12,743 nucleotides of DNA from Candidatus Tayloriibacteriota bacterium (GTDB taxonomy: Bacteria > Patescibacteriota > Minisyncoccia > Phycocordibacterales > PALSA-1337), in assembly GCA_026395105.1 (NCBI GenBank), contig JAPLZH010000020.1, positions 1 to 12,743 of the forward strand. Reading direction: 5' to 3'. Below the pieces are notes generated by a model. The model saw nothing but the letters and a program-made list of their open reading frames with translations, was not told the DNA's origin and did no database searches. A program made the position numbers and the translations under genes. This document shows positions 1 through 5,307 of the stretch, in pieces. Positions within the stretch are counted from its first letter, which is position 1, and each line of letters begins with the position of its first letter.

Positions 1-109
1 ATTGCAGATCCTGCGCTATACATTTTCTCAATACAAAACCTCTCTCCAAAAGACAAATGATGATATTTCATATGACAATTAAATTAATTATTTTGTTAAT
101 ACATTAATT

Positions 110-1006
110 CTACTGTCCTACTTCAAAGGTAGCTAGTTCGCTTAGATTCTCATGGATTGTCACATCGCACCTCCTCGCCAGTGTGCGAATTTCTATGCAA
201 AGACGGTTACTGTATCGCCTTAGCCTAAAATTCCACCACACAGACCTTAGGAAGATATCTATGTCCTGAACACCTTCCTTGAAGGGAATAAGCACTCCAT
301 TTACTACGACTTTATGTGCTGAGAGCATTTCGACATAATCCTTAATGGAAGAAGGTCGAACTACTCCGTAACGGTCCTCCCGGTAACCAGCTTTTGAGGT
401 CTTGATATATTTTTTCCATATCTCTTCCTGCGGATAAGGATTATATTCGAGCATCCTCGCTCTATTATTCGCGAGGTGATTCAGCATTTTTATGGCATGC
501 CTCGGTCCTTTAGTTTCTACCGTGAACTGTACTGAGGCCGTTCGCGCACAGAGATTTAGTGCTTTTCTCCCGTCTAGTTTTACCCACGAAGCGTCCCTTT
601 CATCAGGAATGACGAGTAAATCATCGTCTGTTTTGATAATCGGCTCGAAGAGCGGGTATGCACCACACCTCTCTGCCGAATCATAGAGCTCGTGAAGTGA
701 ACTGAGGATCTCTTTATACAGCAAATCCGTAGGTGCCGGCCTACTGGCAAATTCAATGCACTGCCGGCCGAGGTCATAGAGAATCTTTTCTTCATCTCTT
801 TTGAGCTCGGTGATTAGGTCTTTCTTTTGGGCAGATATTTGCCATTTGTATTTTTTTATACCTCTAAATATTCTCTGAGAGCATTCGAGGGTGATGGGGT
901 GTCCGTCCGAATCTACGAAGTGTGTTTCCACTTCTGTGCCTACCCAGCCACGAAAATCTCTTGAGAGACCCTTCGTGAAGTGATTAATGATACTTTGCTT
1001 ATTCAT
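110..1006 (-). CDS. GCS2-superfamily (glutamate-cysteine ligase-like) protein
   Basis: Probable ATP-dependent carboxylate-amine ligase related to glutamate-cysteine ligase, which joins an amino acid to the gamma-carboxyl of glutamate in the cytosol. The 298-residue product shows, in order, GTEVE at about 23-27 (the family's N-terminal glycine/acidic motif), QCIEFASRPA at about 82-91 (like the VELS..P segment), ARTASVQFTVE at about 154-164 (like the TxTVQxNLD segment of GshA) and RLRRYSNRLCIEIR at about 261-274 (like RLKxxxEMR). These are resemblances from memory and the true substrate is open. The frame also opens upstream at ATG 1051 and TTG 1054, but those lie in the tail of the terminator at 1059-1084, so ATG 1006 is preferred; neither start has a clear Shine-Dalgarno. 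It stands downstream of the TrpR-like gene on the same strand but behind a terminator. It is shorter than typical bacterial enzymes and ends in TAG. Confidence 0.6.
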   Translation of the reverse strand: MNKQSIINHFTKGLSRDFRGWVGTEVETHFVDSDGHPITLECSQRIFRGIKKYKWQISAQKKDLITELKRDEEKILYDLGRQCIEFASRPAPTDLLYKEILSSLHELYDSAERCGAYPLFEPIIKTDDDLLVIPDERDASWVKLDGRKALNLCARTASVQFTVETKGPRHAIKMLNHLANNRARMLEYNPYPQEEIWKKYIKTSKAGYREDRYGVVRPSSIKDYVEMLSAHKVVVNGVLIPFKEGVQDIDIFLRSVWWNFRLRRYSNRLCIEIRTLARRCDVTIHENLSELATFEVGQ

Positions 1007-1058
1007 CTGTTTTCTCTTTTTTAAGGAACGTGTCGATGGTTTAGGGTACATCAACGAA

Positions 1059-1084
1059 AACCCCTTCCAAACTAGGAAGGGGTT
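1059..1084 (-). terminator. Intrinsic terminator after the trpR-like gene
   Basis: A perfect 10-bp stem (AACCCCTTCC and GGAAGGGGTT) with a 6-nt loop is followed on the minus strand by TTTTCGTT. It lies about 20 nt past the stop codon of the TrpR-like gene and just before the GCS2-like gene. It should end transcription of the former or limit read-through into the latter. Confidence 0.8.
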
Positions 1085-1105
1085 AGCTTAATAAGATATG
1101 AGACA

Positions 1106-1423
1106 TTATAAAGACAACCCTTTCCTAATTTGAGAGAGGGGATGGTGATGGATTTTACCAATAACATCCTTATAACCACTTTCGCCGTTATTTAGCCACT
1201 TAGAAACCCGCGCAATGGTCCTGGAACTAAAGCCTGTTTGTTTTTCTATGTCGGTGTATGGCATTTGCTCGGAAAGCATTATGGCTGTAGTGAGGCGTTT
1301 TGCAAAGTCATTAATTTCACTTTCGGTCATTAAATCACGCAGAAAATGACGAGTCTCTCCCTCTGTTTTAAGAGAAAGAATCGCCTTAATAAACCTCTGT
1401 TTTTCTGGGGTATTCCAGTTCAT
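1106..1423 (-). CDS. TrpR/YerC-family transcriptional repressor
   Basis: A 105-residue DNA-binding protein of the Trp-repressor superfamily, YerC/YecD type. The family fold is all-helical and dimeric, with a helix-turn-helix that binds palindromic operators. LMTESEINDFAKRLTTAIML at about 31-50 matches the TrpR-like L(T)xxE...R helix pair, and the helix-turn-helix is about 57-78 (YTDIEKQTGFSSRTIARVSKWL). A basic, histidine-containing tail follows. YerC-type members are not reliably tryptophan-responsive, so the ligand and targets are unknown. The ATG at 1423 is supported by a promoter whose -10 ends 6 nt before it, giving a leaderless transcript. A small palindrome (TACT-CT-AGTA) inside that promoter suggests autoregulation. 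The gene diverges from the MazG-like gene and ends in TAA before the terminator at 1059-1084. Confidence 0.9.
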   Translation of the reverse strand: MNWNTPEKQRFIKAILSLKTEGETRHFLRDLMTESEINDFAKRLTTAIMLSEQMPYTDIEKQTGFSSRTIARVSKWLNNGESGYKDVIGKIHHHPLSQIRKGLSL

Positions 1424-1429
1424 GGGGTC

Positions 1430-1458
1430 ACTTTACTAGAGTACAGCGGGAAAGTCAA
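1430..1458 (-). promoter_or_regulatory. Promoter and candidate operator of the trpR-like gene
   Basis: On the minus strand, -35 TTGACT (1458-1453), a 17-nt spacer and -10 TAAAGT (1435-1430) end 6 nt before the ATG at 1423. An imperfect palindrome, TACT-CT-AGTA (1443-1434), overlaps the spacer and -10 and contains CTAG as in classical Trp operators. Autorepression is inferred. Confidence 0.6.
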
Positions 1459-1504
1459 GTAATGACTAAAAAAATTCAACCGATTCCTGCTACACAAAAT
1501 TCTC

Positions 1505-1544
1505 TTTATAAGCTATGCTTTCTTTATAAAGCATAGCTTATAAA
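1505..1544. repeat. 17-bp perfect inverted repeat abutting the mazG-like start
   Basis: TTTATAAGCTATGCTTT (1505-1521) and its exact complement (1528-1544) are separated by 6 nt. The right arm stops 3 nt before the ATG at 1548. It lies in the divergent region between the TrpR-like and MazG-like genes. There is no T-run of the kind a terminator needs, and both flanking genes read away from it, so a protein-binding site or an RNA hairpin controlling translation is more likely. Confidence 0.85.
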
Positions 1545-1547
1545 TTT

Positions 1548-1883
1548 ATGAAATCCTCCACCTCCATAAAATCCGCCCAAAAATTTGTGAAAAAATTCGC
1601 CATAAATAATAATTGGTCCGATGATCCAAACATTGATAAATTTGACCACCTTCACGAAGAGCTCATAGAGATGTCAAAACACCTTAGATATAAAGGCTCG
1701 AAAGAAATGAAAGAATATATTAAGGCAAATAGAGATATTTTCGAGGACGGAATCGGCGATCTTTTCTTTGCCTTATGTAGACTGGCGAATCAGCTTGAGG
1801 TGGATATAGATAAGTCATTTAATCTAGTCACCGGAAGGATTATTGCTAAGTATAAAGATAAGAAAGGAGAGGCGAAAATATAG
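1548..1883 (+). CDS. MazG-like nucleotide pyrophosphohydrolase
   Basis: A 111-residue all-alpha NTP pyrophosphatase-like protein. The family hydrolyses (d)NTPs to NMP and pyrophosphate using acidic residues that hold magnesium, in house-cleaning or alarmone control. The first motif is E37-E38-x-x-E41 (HEELIEM). The second is DGIGDLFFALCRLANQLEVDIDKSF at about 67-91, with D67 and D71; the usual ExxD glutamate is replaced by G68, a DGIGD variant I recall from phage-type MazG-like proteins. A lysine-rich tail follows. The start has no Shine-Dalgarno and sits 3 nt after a 17-bp inverted repeat, an unusual arrangement that may regulate it. The TAG stop is immediately followed by a TATAAT box for the next gene. 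Substrate is unknown. Confidence 0.8.
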   Translation: MKSSTSIKSAQKFVKKFAINNNWSDDPNIDKFDHLHEELIEMSKHLRYKGSKEMKEYIKANRDIFEDGIGDLFFALCRLANQLEVDIDKSFNLVTGRIIAKYKDKKGEAKI

Positions 1884-1889
1884 TATAAT
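1884..1889 (+). promoter_or_regulatory. -10 box (TATAAT) of the PH-domain gene operon
   Basis: A consensus TATAAT directly follows the TAG stop of the MazG-like gene. No good -35 is visible 16-18 nt upstream. Initiation near 1896 would give a leader of about 24 nt made of TTAATAATA-type sequence. Confidence 0.45.
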
Positions 1890-1919
1890 AAATACGTAAT
1901 TAATAATAATTAATAAAAT

Positions 1920-3065
1920 ATGACCCCCCAAAGCGCATTGCAAAGTCAGTATCCGCTAAGTCCGAAGAAGTATTTGAAAAAGATGATCTCTAGTTTAGGA
2001 GCTCTTTATGCTTTGCTAGGCGTCGGTATTATTGTAGACATAGTGGCGATTTTAATAACGAGTGATGCTCATAATTCTGATGCAAAAATAGTTTTATGGG
2101 TAATATTAATCGCGGCTGTGGCATTACTTCTAGTCTCCACTTTCCTATATTCCTGGTACATAAAAACTTACATTAAAAGATATTATTATGATGGCGAAGA
2201 ACATTTTATTACTATTAAAAAAGGTGTATTTGCCCCCGCAGAAATTCACGTCCAATGGCAAAAGATTCAGGACGTCTATGTAGATCAGGATATTCTAGAC
2301 AGAATAATGGGACTTTACGATGTTCATATAGCTAGTGCCACAGTAGCTTCCGGAATAGAAGCACATATAGACGGCGTGGATGAAAGGGCGGCGGAAGGCT
2401 TAAAAAAGTTTTTCTTAGGTAAGATTTCTGGTACAGGGGCAAAGATGGGCGAGGAAATGCCTTTAAATTCAGAGCAAAAAGAAGCTGTCCGTCCAGTGGA
2501 GAAAGTTTCGAAAATAAACTTATCAGAGGAAATATCTAGTAAAAAATATCCGCTTTTAGGAAAGTGGATAGGAATTTCGGCTTTTACGAGAATTCTTGGC
2601 TCATTTGTTTATACTGCATTTTTTGCTTTCGCAATAGTCGGTAGATCTCGTAATCTTGATATTGATTATAATCTTGCTATAATTATTTGGCTTATAGCAA
2701 GCGCAGTTTTTTCTATTGGAAGTTTAATTTCACTTTTTCTTTGGAAGAAAAATTACACTTTCGAATTTACACCGGAAAATATTTATTTTAAGCAGGGTGT
2801 GATTAGCCTTTCTGAAAAGCATATGCCGTATTCATCAATTCAGGATGTGACGGTGGTGCAGGGAGTGATAGAGAGATTTTTCGGATTAGGAAAGGTTAAA
2901 ATAGAGAATGCGGCACAGGCGATGATTATGGGAGGGCGAAGAGGTAATACCCCTGTCTTTAATGGTGTGCTCATTCAGGGGCTTTCTATAGAGGATGCAA
3001 ATAAGATTACGAATCTTTTGAAAGAGACTGTTTTGGGGAGGGGAGGGAGTAAGTATGGGTTATAG
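1920..3065 (+). CDS. Membrane protein with two YdbS-like bacterial PH (bPH2) domains
   Basis: A 381-residue integral membrane protein built from two copies of one unit, each a pair of transmembrane helices followed by a bacterial pleckstrin-homology domain (membrane-flanked domain, YdbS/YdbT type). Helices are at about 26-47 and 57-80, then bPH2 at about 88-168; helices at about 216-240 and 250-275, then bPH2 at about 280-370. The repeat is clear from KIQDVYVDQDILDRIMGLYD (115-134) against SIQDVTVVQGVIERFFGLGK (306-325). A polar linker of about 40 residues joins the halves. The family role is poorly known; envelope-stress and bacteriocin-resistance links have been suggested for relatives. The ATG at 1920 has no Shine-Dalgarno but an AU-rich leader. 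Two downstream genes follow at 34 and 17 nt, suggesting one operon that includes an exported protein. Confidence 0.88.
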   Translation: MTPQSALQSQYPLSPKKYLKKMISSLGALYALLGVGIIVDIVAILITSDAHNSDAKIVLWVILIAAVALLLVSTFLYSWYIKTYIKRYYYDGEEHFITIKKGVFAPAEIHVQWQKIQDVYVDQDILDRIMGLYDVHIASATVASGIEAHIDGVDERAAEGLKKFFLGKISGTGAKMGEEMPLNSEQKEAVRPVEKVSKINLSEEISSKKYPLLGKWIGISAFTRILGSFVYTAFFAFAIVGRSRNLDIDYNLAIIIWLIASAVFSIGSLISLFLWKKNYTFEFTPENIYFKQGVISLSEKHMPYSSIQDVTVVQGVIERFFGLGKVKIENAAQAMIMGGRRGNTPVFNGVLIQGLSIEDANKITNLLKETVLGRGGSKYGL

Positions 3066-3099
3066 AACAATATTTATTAATAATAATCTAAGAAATAAA

Positions 3100-3912
3100 A
3101 TGTCAAATTTTGAATCGTTTCCACCAGCTGAAAGTCGTGAAAAAGGAGTAGTTGATGGATTATTAAATAAGTTTCCGAAGCTTAAAACTTTGATTCTAGC
3201 TTTTGCCACAGCAGCTTCTGTGATGTCAGCTCCAGAGTTAACTAAGGCAGAAGTGGGCACCGCTGAAGCCGCGCTAGAAAAGATTAATGATAAAGATTTT
3301 AAAGATGTAGTGAAAAAAATAGAAAGTGAAATGTTTATGGTGGGCTCAAATATTCCGACGAATTCGACATATAAAGAAGTTTGGAATTGCATCGAAGTTA
3401 ATAAGGGGGCCACGTTCAGTGAAAAGAAAGATGGAGTTTTACCAGAATCAGCAGAAAACGTTTCGATTAGTTCAGAATGTATGAGCGGTATGATTTCTAA
3501 AGATGGAGCGGAGGGTGGTGAGAGCATCGCTAATATGATGGATGGCACGGCATCTGCTTTTTCTATTACACCTGTAGAAATAGAAAAAGGAACTGTAATC
3601 GAAGGGGGAAAAGTAGAGATAGATGGTATAGGCTCCACACGTGTCGAAGCCTTACAGAATGCACTAGAGCATTCAGTGATGTTTTTAGGAGAAGAGGTCG
3701 AAACTGATAAGGAACTAAATACTGAAACAAAAGATACGGACCACTCAGCATCGACGAAGACTGCATTTAATGAAATTGTCAAAAGAGGCGGGAAACATTT
3801 TATTCAAGGGTATAAAATAGTGAAAGGTGAGGAAGTAGATGGCGGTGCGGGAAAGAAAGAGTATAAGGTCACCGTAGAGGTGCGTGGAGGTCAGTTTACA
3901 CCAGAGAAATAA
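3100..3912 (+). CDS. Exported or membrane-anchored protein with FlgT/LPP20-like C-terminal region
   Basis: A 270-residue protein of unknown function. The N-terminus is cytoplasmic-like (1-28, with basic KFPKLK), followed by a hydrophobic segment at about 29-43 and an Ala-rich stretch, which fits a signal peptide or anchor. The middle (about 60-160) is acidic with two cysteines (C97, C127). At about 175-262 the pattern DGIGSTRVEALQNALEHSV... GGKHFIQGYKI... YKVTVEV resembles the ARxxALxxAV...GxIxxYxV...YxVxVxV layout of FlgT N-terminal/LPP20 lipoprotein domains; this is a resemblance only. The start is ambiguous. An in-frame ATG at 3055 has a purine-rich GGAGGGAG 5 nt upstream and overlaps the previous gene by 11 nt. 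ATG 3100 is preceded by an AU-rich leader sharing ATTAATAATAAT with the leader at 1899-1910, and I prefer it. The long minus-strand frame opposite is a shadow. Confidence 0.75.
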   Translation: MSNFESFPPAESREKGVVDGLLNKFPKLKTLILAFATAASVMSAPELTKAEVGTAEAALEKINDKDFKDVVKKIESEMFMVGSNIPTNSTYKEVWNCIEVNKGATFSEKKDGVLPESAENVSISSECMSGMISKDGAEGGESIANMMDGTASAFSITPVEIEKGTVIEGGKVEIDGIGSTRVEALQNALEHSVMFLGEEVETDKELNTETKDTDHSASTKTAFNEIVKRGGKHFIQGYKIVKGEEVDGGAGKKEYKVTVEVRGGQFTPEK

Positions 3913-3929
3913 AAATAATATTTAATAAT

Positions 3930-4190
3930 ATGGACACAACAATTAAGTTTAAGGTTCTTACTATCATATCTAATAGTAAAATAAAAGAGGAGCAAAAAAA
4001 GGTTTTGGAGGCATATATAGAAACGCTTTCTGATGCAAATTTAGCAAAATTAATTACGATTTTCGGAAAATATCCGACTGCGATACCTGTTTATGCTGAT
4101 TATGTAAAAGAACTCGGGAATCAGAATCAGCCGGTAACTATGGAAAAGTTAGAGGAAATTATTTTGCCTTTGTTGAATAATTTGTCATAA
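3930..4190 (+). CDS. Small predicted all-helical protein, function unknown
   Basis: An 86-residue product with no recognised family. It reads as four or five amphipathic helices: KFKVLTIISNSKI, EQKKVLEAYIETL, NLAKLITIFGKY, AIPVYADYVKEL and MEKLEEIILPLLNNL. There is no signal peptide or cysteine. It starts 17 nt after the exported protein, behind an AU-rich leader (AATATTTAATAAT) like its operon neighbours, and has no Shine-Dalgarno. Composition matches adjacent genes, which supports it being real. A partner or regulator of the upstream membrane proteins is possible but unproven. Its TAA stop lies at the outer edge of the hairpin element associated with tRNA-Val. Confidence 0.65.
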   Translation: MDTTIKFKVLTIISNSKIKEEQKKVLEAYIETLSDANLAKLITIFGKYPTAIPVYADYVKELGNQNQPVTMEKLEEIILPLLNNLS

Positions 4191-4206
4191 GGATTTGGTC
4201 ACGGAT

Positions 4207-4302
4207 AATTTCCTCGCCGTCGCGAGGAAATTTCCGCGACCCCACCTCGCCAGTTTTTTCTGGTGAAAAAACTGGCTCCGGCTTTCGAATCCCTTATCGC
4301 CC
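4207..4302 (-). repeat. tRNA-anchored hairpin element, copy A (tRNA-Val)
   Basis: Read on the minus strand after the tRNA-Val terminator, the order is: an inverted copy of the tRNA-Val 3' end (4302-4284); ATTCGAA-A-GCCGGAGC (4290-4275); a 12-bp hairpin (arms 4249-4260 and 4265-4276, 4-nt loop); GCGAGGTGGGG (4250-4240); and an 11-bp hairpin (arms 4207-4217 and 4222-4232) whose tip reads GC-GACG-GC. A degenerate direct tRNA-end fragment, AATCC-TTAT, may lie just beyond at about 4188-4196. Copy B at 9406-9565 has the same words in the same order with different stem sequences. No coding capacity is evident. I know no named family with this layout. Confidence 0.75.
4284..4302 (+). repeat. Inverted 19-nt copy of the tRNA-Val 3' end
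   Basis: TTCGAATCCCTTATCGCCC on the plus strand is identical (19/19) to the T-loop-to-acceptor 3' part of tRNA-Val, which is on the minus strand at 4376-4358. The copy breaks off at the T-loop, so no tRNA is encoded. With the terminator hairpin nested between, positions 4284-4376 form one long near-perfect palindrome. Confidence 0.95.
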
Positions 4303-4304
4303 CG

Positions 4305-4352
4305 CGGAATAAGAAAAAAGAGAAGCATAGGCTTCTCTTTTTTCTTATTCCG
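4305..4352 (-). terminator. Terminator of tRNA-Val (22-bp stem)
   Basis: Arms 4305-4326 and 4331-4352 pair perfectly over 22 bp around a 4-nt loop. The core GAGAAGC-CTAT-GCTTCTC is followed by TTTTTT and preceded by AAAAAA, so it could work in both directions. It begins 4 nt past the mature tRNA-Val 3' end. Confidence 0.9.
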
Positions 4353-4356
4353 TGGG

Positions 4357-4429
4357 TGGGCGATAAGGGATTCGAACCCCTGACCTTCGCTGTGTAAAAG
4401 CGCTGCTCTACCAACTGAGCTAATCGCCC
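4357..4429 (-). tRNA. tRNA-Val (anticodon UAC)
   Basis: A 73-nt cloverleaf: acceptor GGGCGAT/ATCGCCC, D arm GCTC...GAGC, anticodon arm with loop TTTACAC (UAC at 4396-4394), T arm around TTCGAAT, discriminator A. The anticodon stem has one G-A mismatch at its outer pair (27-43). CCA is not encoded (ACCCA follows). It is followed by a strong terminator and hairpin element A. Confidence 0.95.
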
Positions 4430-4457
4430 ACTTTGCCTCCATGAGAGACACTTGTAC

Positions 4458-4486
4458 AAGATACAGTATATTGCCTCTTTTTTCAA
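4458..4486 (-). promoter_or_regulatory. Promoter of tRNA-Val
   Basis: On the minus strand, -35 TTGAAA (4486-4481), a 17-nt spacer and -10 TATCTT (4463-4458) would start transcription about 22 nt before the tRNA. It overlaps the oppositely directed rluA-like promoter. The palindrome CTTGTACAAG (4451-4460) touches the -10. Confidence 0.55.
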
Positions 4487-4498
4487 CCCGTGTAGAAT
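4471..4498 (+). promoter_or_regulatory. Leaderless promoter of the rluA-like gene
   Basis: -35 TTGCCT (4471-4476), a 16-nt spacer and -10 TAGAAT (4493-4498) lie 6 nt before ATG 4505. Initiation 7 nt after the -10 would fall on the A of the start codon. Confidence 0.55.
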
Positions 4499-4504
4499 AG
4501 CCAG

Positions 4505-5263
4505 ATGGAAATACCCATACTTTATGAGGATAAGGACTTACTAGTCGTTAATAAACCGGCTGGCCTTATGGTGCACCCTGATGGTAAATCAAAGGGGCCT
4601 TTTTTGACTGACTGGATAGCTAAGAACTATCCGAAGATAAAGGGGGTGGGTGAGCCTTCGAGAACTGTGAAGGGTGATGAGATAGACCGCCCGGGAATCG
4701 TACACCGCCTAGATAGAGAAACCTCAGGCGCTCTTTTAATAGCCAAAACTCAGAAAGCCCATGAATTTTTGAAAAAACAGTTTCAGGATCATACTATAAA
4801 AAAGACTTATAAACTTTTTGTACACGGTTCTATTAATGAAGATGAGGATGTTATAAACCGGCCTATTGGCAGAAGCAGAAGTGATTTTAGAAGATGGTCA
4901 GCGCAAAGGGGAATTAGAGGAGAAACCCGAGAAGCTATTACGGATTATAAGGTTTTGGAGAGAAGTATATCTGGCACAAAGATGGGCGAACGCTTTTCAT
5001 ATGTGGAAGCAATGCCTCGCACCGGCCGAACACATCAAATCAGAGTTCATTTTAAGGCCATTAACTATCCGCTGGTAGGGGACACGCTATATGCACCAAA
5101 TCATCCAGAAGCACTCGGTTTTAAGCGTCTAGCCCTACATTCAGAGAAGATTGCCTTTACTGATTTAAAAGGCAAAAAGATGGAGATTACGGCACCATTA
5201 CCGGAGGACTTCCAAAATGCTTTAAAATTATTTGGCCATGAAGATATGGCTAAAAAAGGCTAA
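4505..5263 (+). CDS. RluA-family RNA pseudouridine synthase
   Basis: A 252-residue cytosolic enzyme that isomerises uridine to pseudouridine in rRNA or tRNA. The catalytic motif is HRLDRETSG at 67-75, with Asp70 as the nucleophile. NKPAGLMVHP at 16-25 is the usual first strand, and GRTHQIRVHF at 174-183 is the conserved C-terminal motif. The protein starts directly at the catalytic domain and lacks the N-terminal S4 domain of RluD/RluC, so it is closer in length to RluA-type or S4-less members; the exact target uridine cannot be told. The ATG at 4505 fits a leaderless promoter. L19 (rplS) follows at 45 nt with its own promoter. The gene diverges from tRNA-Val across a 75-nt region holding both promoters. 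Confidence 0.93.
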   Translation: MEIPILYEDKDLLVVNKPAGLMVHPDGKSKGPFLTDWIAKNYPKIKGVGEPSRTVKGDEIDRPGIVHRLDRETSGALLIAKTQKAHEFLKKQFQDHTIKKTYKLFVHGSINEDEDVINRPIGRSRSDFRRWSAQRGIRGETREAITDYKVLERSISGTKMGERFSYVEAMPRTGRTHQIRVHFKAINYPLVGDTLYAPNHPEALGFKRLALHSEKIAFTDLKGKKMEITAPLPEDFQNALKLFGHEDMAKKG

Positions 5264-5268
5264 AATGC

Positions 5269-5297
5269 TTGCGAAAAAGTAACGGGCGTGTTAGATT
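5269..5297 (+). promoter_or_regulatory. Promoter of rplS (extended -10)
   Basis: -35 TTGCGA (5269-5274), a 17-nt spacer and -10 TAGATT (5292-5297), preceded by TG one base upstream, predict a start near 5304. That leaves a leader of about 4 nt before ATG 5308. Confidence 0.5.
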
Positions 5298-5307
5298 ACC
5301 ATTCATC

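Noticed and set aside
1..109. Possible 3' end of a gene on the plus strand (frame ending in TGA at 58-60)
   Set aside because: All three plus frames are open at the window edge for 60 nt or more, so nothing favours one. No terminator or promoter is clear here.
3060..3782. Minus-strand open frame of 240 codons opposite the exported protein
   Set aside because: It is Ser-rich and low in complexity, lacks a start signal, and the plus-strand frame has a signal segment, a domain-like pattern and operon context.
4284..4302. tRNA-like sequence on the plus strand as an additional tRNA gene
   Set aside because: Only the T-loop-to-acceptor part is present. There is no T-stem 5' strand, anticodon arm or D arm.
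4207..4352. Series of hairpins as a CRISPR array
   Set aside because: The units are all different in sequence and spacing, and no repeat-spacer periodicity or cas gene is present.
4185..4486. Two minus-strand open frames (88 and 95 codons) across tRNA-Val and its hairpin element
   Set aside because: They read straight through a confident tRNA gene, its terminator and palindromes, have no family resemblance and no start signal. They are by-products of structured RNA sequence.
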